NCBI GenBank assembly: GCA_021927905.1
Contig: BLLK01000056.1
Location: forward strand, 289,617-353,616
DNA from: Chaetoceros tenuissimus
Lineage: Eukaryota > Bacillariophyta > Thalassiosirophyceae > Chaetocerotales > Chaetocerotaceae
DNA: 64,000 nt
Direction of reading: 5' to 3'
Both the position numbers and the translations under genes were made by a program. Below, piece by piece: positions 12,095-24,709 of this stretch. The notes beneath the pieces are model-generated. The model was not told where the DNA came from. It worked only from the letters and a program-made list of their open reading frames with translations, and made no database searches. Within the stretch, counting starts at the first letter, position 1, and every line of letters starts with the position of its first letter.

Positions 12095-13087
12095 CTTCAT
12101 TCCATGGTTGCAAGCAGAGCTAAGTTCACACCAACTTAGAATGGAAACAACTTGCAAAGGATCTGCATTGTATGATGACTTACTATTCTTGATAAATGTG
12201 TAGATAAAGTGACAATAATCGAGTTGCGTTCCTTCCATAATGATTAGAGTTGAATGGCTAGAAACTTGACGACGAATAAGTCTATTGTTCCTTTTATCCT
12301 TCGAAATACTATGCTATCACTAATAGCTTTACTTATCAAGTGAAAGTCTTTACTACTCCCTCACTCCCTTCTAGGAGTTCTTCGAAGGAAATTAGATTAA
12401 GCCGAAACAATACTGCATGGTTATTTCTTTCATTCATGTGCATTAAAGCTACATTTAGATTCTATGTGGAGCGATTTGAATACTAAGAAAAGGTGAAGGT
12501 AATGATTACAGTAGTAGTTTCAGGATTGTCATTTGTCGTATCTAGCAAGAAGTAGACTAGTAATACTATTTTCCTAATGAAGATGGCATCTTTCCTCCAA
12601 TGACCGTAGATGGATTTGTAAGACCATTTGGATGAACCTATAAATAATCAAGTAATTACTGATCGGTCAATCAATTTATAATCAAGTCTTCTGCATTCCA
12701 ATCGATAAATAATGGAATTATTACTCGTGCCAGTCATAATTTAAAATGTCAACATTTGAATTATTTAAGCCCTCCTATTGGAAATATGAAGCTTCCTTTA
12801 ATCATCCTTTCCGTTGTTCTACATTGGGCTGCATTCCTTTTATCATCCTTTTAAAAGTGCTCCACATTCCTTTATCATCATTTTCATGATATTGAGGGCG
12901 GATATCATAAATTTACAATTCATAACAAGCAATCATTAATCCATATCGAAGATGTAGATTCCGAAGTCTATTTGATCTTGTACTTGGCAACAGTTATGAT
13001 CAAATCTTTACATTGAATATTGGTAAAGAAGATACTGACGATACAGGACTTGAGCAGGGATACCTTGATAAAATTTGTAGTAAATAA
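12095..13087. repeat. Segmental duplication, copy 2
   Basis: This is the diverged second copy of the 9920-10960 region plus fragments of the secreted-protein gene. Non-coding blocks shared with copy 1 run from about 12095 to the degenerate start at 12952. The coding part is almost entirely deleted. Confidence 0.7.
12952..13087 (+). pseudogene. Internally deleted copy of the secreted-protein gene
   Basis: The start region matches the intact gene (ATG then AGATTCC-AAGTCTATT), but the second codon is TAG. About 20 bp later the sequence jumps to a segment matching the gene's C-terminal end: NQILIFALNMG...AGLDTGLEGLYD in the intact protein against YDQIFTLNIG...TGLEQGYLDK here, ending in TAA at 13085-13087. 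Most of the central coding region (about 270 codons) is missing. Confidence 0.75.
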
Positions 13088-13893
13088 AAAATTCAATTTC
13101 TGGAATTACACCGCAGATTGTGAAGTGTCGGAAAGAATTAGCTCAGAGAAAAGACAAGCAGCGCGCACTTGCATATTTAACATTTAACAGTATGAATGTC
13201 CTTTAGACTGCGTAGAAACTTTTATTGTATTCATTTCCAATTGTGGATTGTATACGTGACTCCTCGCTGATACGTTAAATAAGCGCTAGAATCTTCTTTT
13301 CCTTTCTTTTTCCTCTTTCTCCTCCTCCTCCTCTCCTTCCTTTTTGTTTCTTTTTGGGGCTGCGCCCCGATATTCCTCCTTAGCCGCGTCGTATACGTTA
13401 AAGAGCCAGTATTGCCCTATTGGAGACCTACTTTTTTTTTTGAATTTTGTCGTAGAAACGAAACTTCCAAACCTAATATCAGCTCCATTTCAGAATATGC
13501 TGTATTGATAGTTTTTTAAAATCGAAATCTTCATATTAATTTTAACTAGGGACAATATAGGGTTTTTGATTTGTGCTCTTGTGTGTGGAGATATAAGAGC
13601 ACAAACACATTTATCGTTTTTTGCAGACTGTCGCAGAAATGAATTCAAAACATATTCAAGCGAAATTATTTATATTGACAGGTCAATCCTCTACCCTTTG
13701 TCACATTTCATGTTTGAATCAATGGGATTGAAAATACATACTACAATATCTTATCTTCTTTTCAAAAACTCAACCTCGATTTCAAGATGTGCCAAATAAC
13801 ATGGTATTATGATAGTACCTACTCCTAACCCAAACCCCAACCATATAGATCTTCAGTCTTCAGTAATGCGAACAGAGAGCACAGAAGAAAGCT
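13088..13893. other. Intergenic region with pyrimidine tract and GC hairpin
   Basis: A C/T-rich tract (about 13300-13355) leads into a perfect hairpin at 13356-13368 (GGGGC-TGC-GCCCC) that stands out in AT-rich DNA. The 77-codon frame at 13566-13799 has no supporting features. The region otherwise serves as the upstream part of the glycosyltransferase gene. Confidence 0.5.
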
Positions 13894-15519
13894 ATGAAAT
13901 TGAGAACATTAGGAACTAAGAGATACGCTGGCAAGAAGAAGTTGTATTATTCGACTTTGTTTGCCAGTGTTCTCCTTCTCGTGCTTCTTCAAAGACACCA
14001 ACAAACAAAAATTGAACAAAATCTAGAAAGGAAAATACGAAACAGTAAAGAAGAGACTCAAAACATAACGAGAATTATAAACGAAACGTCGAGCAACTTG
14101 TTGAGAAGCATCAAGAACTCTGAAAGTTCGTCGACCTCTTCGTTTATATCTTTAAAGGTTATTCCATCTGAAGAACGCATCTTCCAACCAGGTCCATATG
14201 CATATAGCAAGAACCATACATTAATCATTACCGGTGCTAGCATAACAGGAGATTATCATCGCATGAATGATACACTATGGTTACAAATATTTGCAATAGG
14301 AGATAAACCCTTTCAGTCTGATCGTGAGCGTTGTAAATATACCAATAAATCTTGGAGTGAATTGTATCATTGGCCGAAATGGGAACTTATGCATAAAGAA
14401 CCATTTCAAGTCAAAATTGGCAACTCTAGTATTCCACTACAATTCATACCGCAACATGGCATCGATTCAAATACATTGAAAGTCGTTCAAATTTGGAGAG
14501 CAAATATTACCTCTTTGATTTCCGAGTCCAACTTTTATCAATTCCATGAGGCTGAAAGGCGAGATGATATAGCCTTACCAGTAGAACTGATACATGGTCA
14601 TGATCAGAGACATAAATATACCGTGCTTAAATTGTACTTTCCCATCTCAGATCCTGCAGTAGGTCTCAATGAAATAAAATCAAATCAGACGAAAGGAATC
14701 ATGCATCAAAAGCACGACGTTACTTTATGTGCAGTGGTTCATCCCAATGGCTTGAAAAATATACATGAATGGCTGCAATATCACTACAATACAGTGGGAA
14801 TTGATCATATCCATTTGGGGTTGGATAGTCTTTTTGCAACTAATACTGACTCGGACAAACTTTCTGCAAGTGCAAATGGATTACTAGAAGAATATATTAA
14901 TACAGGACGTCTTTCTTTGTCAAGCGTATGGGATAACAAAGTAGGTCTCACCTGTCAAGATAGGGACATTCCTAAAATGCAGTTCTATCAAACATGTCTT
15001 TACAGAGCAAAAAGTACATCGGAATTCATGGCGATATGGGATGCAGATGAGTTTTTCTACGTGAAAAAAGACTCATTGCGACATTTAAAACTTGGAACAC
15101 TTCTTCGACAAATTGACCATGAAGGATGCCACGATTGGTCCTTTGTCACTATGGAATCATCAACTGCTGGAAGAGGAGATAAACAGCTTCCATTTGGACA
15201 AACAGGAATTGTTTCTCTTGACTATCCTTTGCGTGAGAACATGACAAACAGAGTATGGCAAAAGAGCATCAGTAGAACGAAAAACGTATTTTCGAATAGC
15301 ATCCATATTCCTAGCTCTTCTCTTCCACAGGGCAAAGGTAATTTGACTGATGTCTTATCTTTGGTTCCAGATGGAAACAATGATTGTGCATTTTATTTAA
15401 AAAATGCTATAATGATTCATGCAAGAGGTGTTCAGAGACAGGGTGGTGAAAATCGGGAGGATTTGGAAAATGCTATCTCCAACGAATTGGTGTCTTTGTT
15501 GGCACAAGGAAATAAGTGA
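13894..15519 (+). CDS. GT92-like (DUF23-type) glycosyltransferase, type II membrane protein
   Basis: The 541-residue product has a basic N-terminus and one membrane-spanning segment at about residues 22-35 (TLFASVLLLVLL), then a charged stem and a lumenal catalytic domain, as in Golgi glycosyltransferases. The domain begins near residue 276 with the family-type opening VTLCAVVHPNG...IHEWLQYHYNTVGIDHIHL. It carries a DxD-type metal and nucleotide-sugar site, IWDADEFF, near residue 387. Several N-glycosylation sequons occur in the stem (for example NIT, NET, NHT). The acceptor and sugar cannot be told from sequence. The gene is convergent with the RNA polymerase I gene, with only 99 bp between the stop codons; AATAAA occurs at about 15596. 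Confidence 0.82.
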   Translation: MKLRTLGTKRYAGKKKLYYSTLFASVLLLVLLQRHQQTKIEQNLERKIRNSKEETQNITRIINETSSNLLRSIKNSESSSTSSFISLKVIPSEERIFQPGPYAYSKNHTLIITGASITGDYHRMNDTLWLQIFAIGDKPFQSDRERCKYTNKSWSELYHWPKWELMHKEPFQVKIGNSSIPLQFIPQHGIDSNTLKVVQIWRANITSLISESNFYQFHEAERRDDIALPVELIHGHDQRHKYTVLKLYFPISDPAVGLNEIKSNQTKGIMHQKHDVTLCAVVHPNGLKNIHEWLQYHYNTVGIDHIHLGLDSLFATNTDSDKLSASANGLLEEYINTGRLSLSSVWDNKVGLTCQDRDIPKMQFYQTCLYRAKSTSEFMAIWDADEFFYVKKDSLRHLKLGTLLRQIDHEGCHDWSFVTMESSTAGRGDKQLPFGQTGIVSLDYPLRENMTNRVWQKSISRTKNVFSNSIHIPSSSLPQGKGNLTDVLSLVPDGNNDCAFYLKNAIMIHARGVQRQGGENREDLENAISNELVSLLAQGNK

Positions 15520-15618
15520 TATGCCACAGCATACTCTAAAGATTAACTTTCTACAAAGTTATAATTTAATAATATACATTGCCACAAGCAAGTCAAATAA
15601 ATAATAGCAAATTTACTT

Positions 15619-18600
15619 TTAAACTTTCACCAAACATTCGAAAGCTCCTGTTCCATGTTTGATAGGTCGACCAAGTACTATATTTGCACTTGGACTATTC
15701 ATTGGTTCATCTCTGTTGTTCAATGCAGCATCAATCATGAATGTAGCCGTTGTTTCATAACTCATTTGAAGGAAAGAGGAACTTGCATCTGCCATTCCAA
15801 TTCTATTCATTGGCTTGAAGCCTCCATCGTATGTCATGTAGTCTGCAATCAATGTTAAATGTCTAGGATCTACAGAAATACCATAGACTGCAAATACACC
15901 TCGAATTTGGTCAACAATACTCATTCTCGCTGCTTCTACTCCATAAGCACACCTTACTGCCCAAATATCATTGGACATGAGCTTATTATGATCGACCTCG
16001 CGAAGCTTCCATATCTCTGAGAAGTTACATCCTGCTGTTTGGAGGCATCTTCCTCGTCCATCTTCTTCATTGATGTATCCGCATTCAATCTTTGGTCTCG
16101 ATCGAACCAAAGTCTTTTCTGCCGCACGTTCTACGAGACCAACCATTAGTAGAGGTCTTGCAGATGGATCGACACGTAGAGGTTGAAGAACGAGGCAATT
16201 CTTTCTCCTATCGATTCTAACTGCATTCATTGCATCACCTGAACTTGAAACATCGGCCTCTTCGTCTTCATCATCAGTCATGGCTGGTGGGGTATCATCA
16301 TTGTCATCGGCAAACAATGCATTTTGAATACGCTTTTCATCCTCGTCCATGTCACCATAAGAGTCCATTTCTTTCTTGCGACCAAACTTGGATGCTGCAA
16401 CTCCATCTTCTTCTCCGATTCCATCTTCGTCATTGTCATCATCATCAGACTCATCAAGTTCATCGCCCTTCTCTTCAGTCTTGGTACTACTTGACTTGGA
16501 ATTTTTGTCATAGATGAACTCAGATGATTCTCCTCCCATAACATTCACAGAAGATGCATCCTCCGTGGAAGATCTCTTCAATTCCATCTTCATGATTCTA
16601 GAAAGGGTAGGAATAAATGTAGAAGTAATTACAGCAGCGATTTCCTCTAATTCAAGTCCAAATGCTTCACTAATACGTTCCGCGGGTTGCAGTTTCAATG
16701 TTACAGCATAAGCACGTTCCCAAGATCCTGAGGCACTTTGTTGAAGGGACTCCTTCACAGAGATTCCATTACGGCTTGAGATAAGTTCACTTAATGTAAG
16801 TCTGGTGAAGTAACGAGTCAAACGAAGAGCTGCCTTATCGGATACACTATCTAATAGTGGAACAGACATAGTTGGAGTTTTGAGTTCTCTCGATGCAGTC
16901 ATGATAATTTCACGAAGACGAGGGATTCCAAGTGTCACATTTGCTCCAGCTCCGGCAAGATGGAATGTATTCAATGTCATTTGAGTAGAAGGTTCTCCAA
17001 TACTTTGCGCTGCAATACATCCAACAGCTTCTCCAGGAGCACATAGAGCAGATCCATATTTTGCTGAAACAAGGTTCTTGAAGCCATCTGCAGATAGTCC
17101 AGTGCTTTTCATTGCAGACTTGAGCTTTTCATCTTCTACAACAGCTTTCGCAACATCGCTTGCAATCTTTTCAGATACGCAAGCTCCGCTACTTCCTATC
17201 CTATGTCCACCTCTTGCCTTAGAAATATCCGATAATATAGGATCTTGAACTCCAGGTCGAAGGATGGTACATAAACTTGAGGCAGCCGCTGTATGAGTAC
17301 CTCCAGCATATTTAAAGTTAACTTCCAGTGGAACCTTGGAAACCTTACTTCCATCTTGCAAATACTTGATGTCATATTTGTCTCCGCTATGCACCTTTGT
17401 GATGGTTGCTTCATACCATCCCTTGCAAAGTGCACCTCTCTTCCATTCGTTACCAAATCGAAGTTTTCTAGCATACACAAATGCTCCCTTTTTCATTAAT
17501 TTGCTTGATCCATTTTGAAGACTTTGGAATCTTTCACTATCAGCCTCAGCAATGTCTAATGTTGACTTTGGAAGTGCTAAATGACGCTTCTCAAGAGCCT
17601 TGTGATTTCTAGCCATGTATTGCATTGTTGTTGAAGAACCATCTAAATGAGCAGCCTTCATGGGATCAATTCCATCTTCTCCATACAAGAACTGAACTAC
17701 TCCACCTTCTCCATCTCGTACAGTATGGTCATAGCATACCTTAAGTTCTTCAAGATGCTTCACAAGACATCTTTGCAAGTAACCTGAACGAGAAGTCTTT
17801 ACTGCTGTATCTACCAAACCTTCTCTACCAGCCATACAATGGAAATAATACTCTTGTGGTCTTACACCGGTTAAGAAACGGTCCATAATGAAACCATCTG
17901 CTCTAGGATTAGGATCGTATGGTGCAAATGAAGGCATTGTTCTACCACTACTCATTCTAGGTACACGTCTTCCCTCCAATGCTTGCTGTCCAAGCGAACA
18001 AGATACCTGAGATTGGTTCACAGTCGAACCCTTCGCTCCTGTTGTTACCATCAGTGCAAAAGTCTAGAATATGGAATATTTGTTAGCAATGAGAAAAGAG
18101 TGAAGTCAAAAGGTAATCCGAAACTTACATTTTGTGGGAATGGGACTTCCAGTCCATTTGGAAGGCATTTCTTGATAATCTCAGATGCCAAAGGATTCAA
18201 TTGAGATTGCATATAAGCATCGAAAGAAGCAGCATTGGTCTTTCCATCTTCTCCCGAAAGAAGCTCTGCAATTTTAGCGGATGCAGTAGCAGCTTCAACA
18301 GGTTTCAGAGGTTTATCGACCTTGTGGATCTTGTCAATTTTAGGAATTTCGACCTTTCCTCCATCACTATCTGCCCATGCCTTTGCTGCACGTGAACCGC
18401 GGTTGTATGCTTTCTGTACAAGTTCTCTTCTAGCAGCATCGATATCCTTCTTCAGAATAAGATCCTCCATTCTACAAGAATGGCCCGAGTAATATTGAAT
18501 GTAGGCAGTAAATAGCCTTCCGAAAGCATTTAGCAAGAGTCCTGCTTTGGTTGGACCATATGCTTCGTAGACTCCATGAACAAGAGAATGATCTGTAGAT

Positions 18601-21333
18601 CCAAAAGCTGCTTTATCCAAAATACCTCGCAAAAGTTCTCCATCACGAATGATTACCAAGTGCTCCTTCATTGCATCTCCGAATGCAACATTCGGAGTCT
18701 TTGCTTTTCTTTCTACTGAAATACCTGGTAAAATTTCCCTTGAATATGGATCCCCATCTTTACCCTTTCGCAAGTGATGCAATAAAGTACTAATAACTTG
18801 CTTTCCAGTCCATAGTTCTCTTGGTTTACGAATAGCAGGTGGAAGCATCTCAATATCTACATCAGATTGTAAAAGCTCAAGTCCCGACAAACTCGATAAA
18901 CATGCAAACATGAGCTGTTGGTATTCCCATTTCTCCAAAAAGGTTTCTTTACTGGTAAGTTTGACTCCAGCATCTACATGATCCTGAATAAGACCTCGAA
19001 GAGGTGATCCATCTGTTGGCACAATGTACTGCAAGTCAGTCTTTGCAATACATTCCGACTCTGCTCTAGCAATATCATTTTGTGGAAAGTGACAATTCAT
19101 TTCATCTCCATCATAATCCGCATTGTATGTGTTGCAATTCGCATAATGCATTCTAATTGTTTTCTGTGTAGGACTGTGAAGTACTCTCACATAATGAGCC
19201 ATGATACTAGGTTTATGAAGAGATGGCTACATAGAAAAGAAATGAGATGATGTTCACGTCACAATAATAACTGAGGTAAAAGTTCAAGAAAGGCTTACCT
19301 GACGATTCATCAATACCATATCTCCATTTCTCAATTGTCTTCCGACAATAGCAATACCTTTACTAGATAATAATCTTGCAGCTAATGCCTCACGTTTGGT
19401 CTGTGCCATTCTAGTCAATTCAATTCTTCTTCCACTAGGCAATTCTACCCATCTAGCCCCAGGATATTGATTAGGACCTCTCAAGACTAATTCTCTCATT
19501 TCTTCTACATTCAAAGGAGTAACAGGAGTAGGATAAGTCAAAGTCTTTGCAAAATAAAGTGGAATACCAATTTCATTGGTTCCAATATATGGATCTGGAG
19601 AAATAACAGATCTGCATGCAAAATTGACACGTTTTCCCATCATGTGCTTGCGGAAGATACCTTCCTTCTTCTCTAAAAGCTGACGAATACCATTTGGTAC
19701 AGTATTAGCTGCAGCTGCAGATGGATCCTTGGCACTATCGATAAAGCAATTAATGGTAGTTTGAAGATCAATCCATGTCGAAATGGCTCTTGCTTGTACA
19801 GTATCCTTGTCCATAGCTTTGAGATCTTTCTTTGTAGATTCATTCAAGGAATCTTCTTCCAATGCTTGAACAGTTGCAAATGCAATTCTCAAACGATCAT
19901 TCAAATCCAAAACTTTATTGAGGTAATGATTCTGTGCATGTTCTACCGTCATGGTTCCCATAATCATTGGAGGACGAAATCTCGATGGTGGAACTGGTAC
20001 AGCTCTCATGAAAAAGATGGAATAACCTTCCTTTGCCGCTTGCAAATCAAACTTTCCATTAACAAGACAATGCGCATTTCCAAAAATCTGTGAACATACG
20101 ATTGGATGTTGATTCCAAGTCATTTTGACTTGCGCTTCTACTTCCAGCGCATGCATGAATTTATCTGGTTTAGCTGACTTTTGTGCTAGTTTTTCTTGAT
20201 TACTCTTTGCTTTGGCAAAAGTCGCAACGGTAGATTCTCGTTTCCGTCCTCCCATCAAATCATCCCCATCTTCATCATCCGTCATGGTAGATTCACCTTC
20301 TGGTTCTTCTTCTTCTCCATCTACAGACTCCATGTCACTGTCATCAGAATCATAGATACGATCTTCATTTTCAATCCCACCATCTACCCCTGACAAAATA
20401 GTCGCAGCCGGTCTAATTTTAATGTTGGCAGTCACATTATTCTTTTTATATTTGTCACTCAATGGTGCTTGAAAGATTTTGTTGTAATTGTCTTGACGCA
20501 ATCTTGGACTAAATGCAGCACAATTTCTACAATTCTTGCATGCATTACAGTTTGCAATGAATTCCTTGATGATTTCTCGTCTAGCTGCTCGTTCATGCGA
20601 TGTGAGTTGTACATTTTTGACGTGAGCACAGGATTGAACGAGTTCTTGAAGGAGTGCATCAATGGATCCTGCCATGGAAGAATGATTAGGATCCAGTTTT
20701 ACCTTTTTACCATTGTCAGTGCCAGTCATTTGTCGTTTCATGAGTGCAACAATTTGTTCATCGAGGTTCATGGCATCATTGACTCTTCCAGCATCAATCA
20801 ATGTAAGTTTAGTAGAAAAGATTTTGACCAAACGTTTTTCAATTCTGAATGAATGACAGTTTAAACATTTGAGACGAAGCAACTGTATCATTTTATTGAA
20901 TGTAAGTGGTTGATATACGGGGATACACAGTTCAATGTGTCCAGCGTGTCCTGGGCAGTTGTTGTAGAGTTGACCACAGGTGACACATGGCTGAGTAGTT
21001 TTAGATTCGGTCGGTCCTAAAAATGGATCGTAGAGTCCATGAGGCAAAGGAGTTCCGAGAGAATCAAATGCTTGAGGATTCGTGACTTCAATCACAGATC
21101 GAGATCTCACTTCTTCATCCGTATAGAGACTGTAAGTAGGGATGAGTAGTAGTGGGAAAGAGATGAAGAACGATAGATGAGATGACAGGAAACAAGAAAG
21201 ACAAGAAAAAGTTGGAAGACTATTTCAAATCTATTTCATATTCAAAAGCCATTCATTTAAAAGAGACTCACCCGAATTGAATGCCATCGACTTGACGACG
21301 AATGATGGCTCTGCTCAAATCACCAGATGCCAT
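15619..21333 (-). CDS. RPA1: DNA-directed RNA polymerase I largest subunit (4 exons)
   Basis: Exons 21333-21272, 21129-19299, 19226-18129 and 18063-15619 join in frame across introns of 142, 72 and 65 bp, giving 1811 residues. All introns are GT-AG (donors GTGAGT, GTAAGC, GTAAGT). Diagnostic blocks are the N-terminal zinc site ([20 protein letters not shown]), [28 protein letters not shown] spanning intron 2, the catalytic Mg site [11 protein letters not shown], the bridge-helix and trigger-loop region ([20 protein letters not shown]) and the C-terminal Pol I block [18 protein letters not shown]. There is no Pol II heptad tail. The Pol I-type junction block [13 protein letters not shown] spans intron 3. 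Acidic low-complexity inserts lie near residues 260-300 and 1520-1620, positions where Pol I subunits commonly vary. It transcribes pre-rRNA in the nucleolus. Confidence 0.95.
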
Positions 21334-22779
21334 TCTTGTTGTCTAGAAAAATGAGGAAAGAAAGCCTTTTATGATTCCTTCAAGAGATTCTTTTCACTTT
21401 TTGAATCAACAGCTGAATGAAAATCAACTGAAATATATTTCAATCAGTTACTGACAGATCTAAAGTGTTTCAGTATTGATTACTCTTACAATAAAGAGAA
21501 AGCCAATTGTTCTTTTAGATGTGTTTTTTTGTTGGATCAAAAACATGAGAAAGATTGGCTCGCTTCGAATGGCCATCAATGTATCTCTACTTGATAGGGA
21601 TAGTAGTTGATCATATAGCTAGGTAGGATGTAAACTAATTGGCTATCGAATGCCTCATTTTTGAGTCTACCTACCGCTACATTGCCAGTCGTGTCCAGTC
21701 GTGTTTGAGGGCTATTGTACGAAGTTGGTGCGACAAAGTGAAAATTTTCTACCATTGCCTTTAGGGATAACAAAAGGTATATTCAATACGTACGGATGTC
21801 GTATGAAAAATCCAATGACTGCATTAAAAATAGAAAATCATAAAATACAAATGGTGTACAAAATATTTTTTTCCTTTCTGCTCGGCAATGTATTCTTCAC
21901 CATCTTCTTTGTATGTCAGAAGGCAGAAAGGAAAAATTTCATTGAAAATTGCATAAGATATTTATCACTACATCTGCACTATAGAGTTTTGCTTATGAAA
22001 ATCATATATCAACAAAATTTTATATTGAACACTTCCACGATGCTCTTTAATATATATCATATCGATTTATGTATAGTGATTTGATTCTCATACAAAAAAT
22101 GAAAAAATAATGATCACTTGATTTTTACATTTTTTTGTGTGAAGGTGAGTCCTGCGAAGTTGGTTCTCACTTGAGCTGAAAAATCTAATAAAAAAAGTAC
22201 CTGTGACAAATCCATCCTGCTTCTTCAGTAGGTAAGAGTCAATAAAAACAGATCATTGATTGTAGCAGGTTCTATTATCATAGTTTCATTAGGAATACAA
22301 TGTTTTTCAATGCTAACCAACTTCGTTTTGAAGAAAATGTCGTAGAAATAGCACTTTACTTAAGCCCCTTTCAGTCCCATAAAAATCTAGCGGTAGGTAG
22401 AGTCGTCGCATTTTACAGGACATCAGGACATCATACATTTCTATGCAAATTTTAGATTCATAATAGTAATCTTATGCAGCTTTCAAATACAATTAGACTT
22501 TGATAGAAGGGCAAGTATATGCAAACTGCATGCTCCTTCTAATGTTGAAAGAGGGAAGAGAAAGATGTACAAAAAAGACGAGGGTGGCATAGCTCGCTGC
22601 TAAAGATTTTGAATAAAATGAAATCATTCTTTCTTGTACTTTACATAATACTGTGTGCATGAACCAACTGCCTAGCTTTAGAAGAGTCATGATAGGAGTC
22701 AACTAAACTACCCGCTAAGCAAATGGTTGACTATTTAGCTCGCCGATATGTCCGGTATGAGTCTGTGGTCCAATGTATC
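21334..22779. other. Intergenic region between Pol I gene start and HSF gene 3' end
   Basis: It holds the upstream region of the RNA polymerase I gene. Small open frames (21576-21773, 21701-22084, 22493-22702) lack recognisable features. No RNA gene, repeat or mobile element was recognised. Confidence 0.5.
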
Positions 22780-24147
22780 TTAGAGGGACCACGTTTCGTT
22801 CTTCTTGTCAAGTAAAAATGGTTTCATTTTTCTCATCATGTCAGGGTTCGAAGCAATCATGATGGAAAGGAACATTGAATTACATGATGCAAGCTCCTGA
22901 GAGATTTGTGATAACTTTTCCAATGTTGATAGAGACAAAAGTGAAGTGGAAGATGGAACATCATTACAAGATTTGATGCTGTCATTTATTGGCATAGTAG
23001 TTGTGGTTTGGTTAGGAGAACCTAAATTCCATTCCGTTTCAATATTTTGGATATTACCAATTTCCATCGTAGAAGGGTATGTAGAAATGGTAGCATTCGG
23101 AGTCATATTCGTCAAGTTGTATCTAGCCACTTGCTGCTGGTTACGCAACATCTGAGCAAGTGCCAAAGACTGCTCAAGAGGCATTATATCCATTGTTGGA
23201 ACAATGGCATCTTGCTTCAAAGAGGTAATCGCTTCATTGAAAGTAGACGATTTTACAAAAGCATTACTGATGGGTAGCGAATGATCAATGCTGACCCGTT
23301 TAGATTTCTGTTTCATACGAATGTGTTCTTGGTTCGAAAAAGTATTGTTGTATTCGGTGCAAGTATCTTTAATCGAAGAAACAGTAGGCAATTTGGGTAA
23401 ATAAGCACTAGTGGATCCAGTTGGCAAAGCAGCTGCCCATGATTCTTGATTCATTTGAACTGGGTAAGCAGATTCAAAAGTTCTTGAATACAATTGTTGC
23501 GACCAATTGTTTTCGAGTTGGAAGTCCGGTTTTCTCTTTTTGCTTTGAATGAGTGAAACATGAGAATTATTTGCATCTTTATCTTTGGACAAAAATGTAT
23601 TTTGGCTTCTGCCATTAGAAAGGCACGGAAGAGAAGTTTCATCATGATGATCAAAAAGTGCAGAGGAAAGATTCTTGGCAAAACCTGCAAAGTGTGGGAT
23701 CGATAGAGTAACCGTAGCCGGCATGATTGGCATCTCCTCAAAATCAGGCTGATTGCTAGGCATCTTCATGAACTCAAAAACACGCGAACGTACAATTGTA
23801 TTGCAACGATCAAACTGACCACGGAGAAACTTCTCATGGAAGTAGCAACCAATATCAGGAGATTTCACTTTGACGATACGTGTGAAGCCCCAAATGTTGA
23901 GCTGTCTTCGGAATGTATCGTACTTGGCTGAGTTAAAGAAGAGTGTCATGATGTTTTGTTCGAAGGCCGTCTTATCAGAGATATGAACGCATCTGCCGTG
24001 ATGTTTCCAAGAGAATATCGATTTGAGATGTGGAGCGTATAGATCAATGAATTCTAGAATAAAGAATGGCTTAGCTGGGAAGTTGAGCTTCTTGGTGATG
24101 GATAGTAGCTCGATATGTGTATTGAGAGCTACTGTAGAAGATATCAT
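22780..24147 (-). CDS. Heat shock factor-type transcription factor, copy A
   Basis: The 455-residue product carries an HSF winged-helix DNA-binding domain at about residues 22-115, with the family core FPAKPFFILEF, then IFSWKHHGRCVHI and FRRQLNIWGFTRI (recognition helix). No clear heptad trimerisation region follows. The remainder is Ser/Thr/Asn-rich, with a basic patch KQKSKRVSI that could be a nuclear signal. Diatoms have an expanded HSF family. The adjacent gene at 24710-25990 is a tandem paralogue. The first 493 bp of the two coding regions are nearly identical apart from one 9-bp indel (residues TVA here), whereas the rest is strongly diverged. Confidence 0.9.
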   Translation of the reverse strand: MISSTVALNTHIELLSITKKLNFPAKPFFILEFIDLYAPHLKSIFSWKHHGRCVHISDKTAFEQNIMTLFFNSAKYDTFRRQLNIWGFTRIVKVKSPDIGCYFHEKFLRGQFDRCNTIVRSRVFEFMKMPSNQPDFEEMPIMPATVTLSIPHFAGFAKNLSSALFDHHDETSLPCLSNGRSQNTFLSKDKDANNSHVSLIQSKKRKPDFQLENNWSQQLYSRTFESAYPVQMNQESWAAALPTGSTSAYLPKLPTVSSIKDTCTEYNNTFSNQEHIRMKQKSKRVSIDHSLPISNAFVKSSTFNEAITSLKQDAIVPTMDIMPLEQSLALAQMLRNQQQVARYNLTNMTPNATISTYPSTMEIGNIQNIETEWNLGSPNQTTTTMPINDSIKSCNDVPSSTSLLSLSTLEKLSQISQELASCNSMFLSIMIASNPDMMRKMKPFLLDKKNETWSL

Positions 24148-24709
24148 TGTAAATGAAATATTACTTTTTGTATTATTTTTCTCTTACTAAGAGACAGTGA
24201 TGTGAATAGATTCATTTATGAGAAGCATTATGTAGACTATTGACTATATAGGTATGCAGATAATGGCTTTGAAAAATCGGATATATTTCATATTTCGGTG
24301 TCAGCCCAAAGGAAACAGCAAGTCGGTCCCACGTTCAATCGTACAATGCTTCCCTACGATTCCTTAGAAAGAGAGAATTCCTTTTCTACTTATGTCGCAA
24401 TCGTTTGAAGATGAGAGAATTCTTAGGTTCTCAGAAAGTACGTAGGTTTGTACCTTACGTTTGAAAAAAGTATCATCGATTCCTTTTATATTCTTACGTC
24501 ATCACGCATTGCGTTCTTTTACAAAATAAATAACTGCCCATTTTTAAAAATGCGTACTCTCAAAGTATGAAAAAGAACTTGTGATAGCTAGATTGATACT
24601 CCCGAATGAAAATAAATGTTTTTATATAATTACATGAATATTATCTCGATCGAACTTATACGTAATAATGTTTTCGCTGTTTCTTATACATATGCGTGAT
24701 AATGTAAAT
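24148..24709. promoter_or_regulatory. Upstream region of HSF copy A with a block shared with copy B
   Basis: The first bases upstream of the start (TGTAAATGAAATA) are conserved in copy B. A 27-bp block at 24359-24385 (starts ATTCCTTAGAAAG, ends GAATTCCTTTT) matches 26162-26188 upstream of copy B with one difference. A further TTCTCAGAAA and GAGAATTC pair occurs in both promoters. ACGTCA is at about 24496. The GAA/TTC words resemble heat-shock-element half sites, but the strict 5-bp spacing is not met. Confidence 0.45.

Noticed and set aside
13566-13799. 77-codon frame upstream of the glycosyltransferase
   Set aside because: Composition resembles non-coding DNA and no features were seen.
24410-24450. 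Canonical heat-shock element upstream of HSF copy A
   Set aside because: GAA/TTC words are present, but the strict 5-bp alternating spacing is not; TTCTCAGAA has three bases between half sites.
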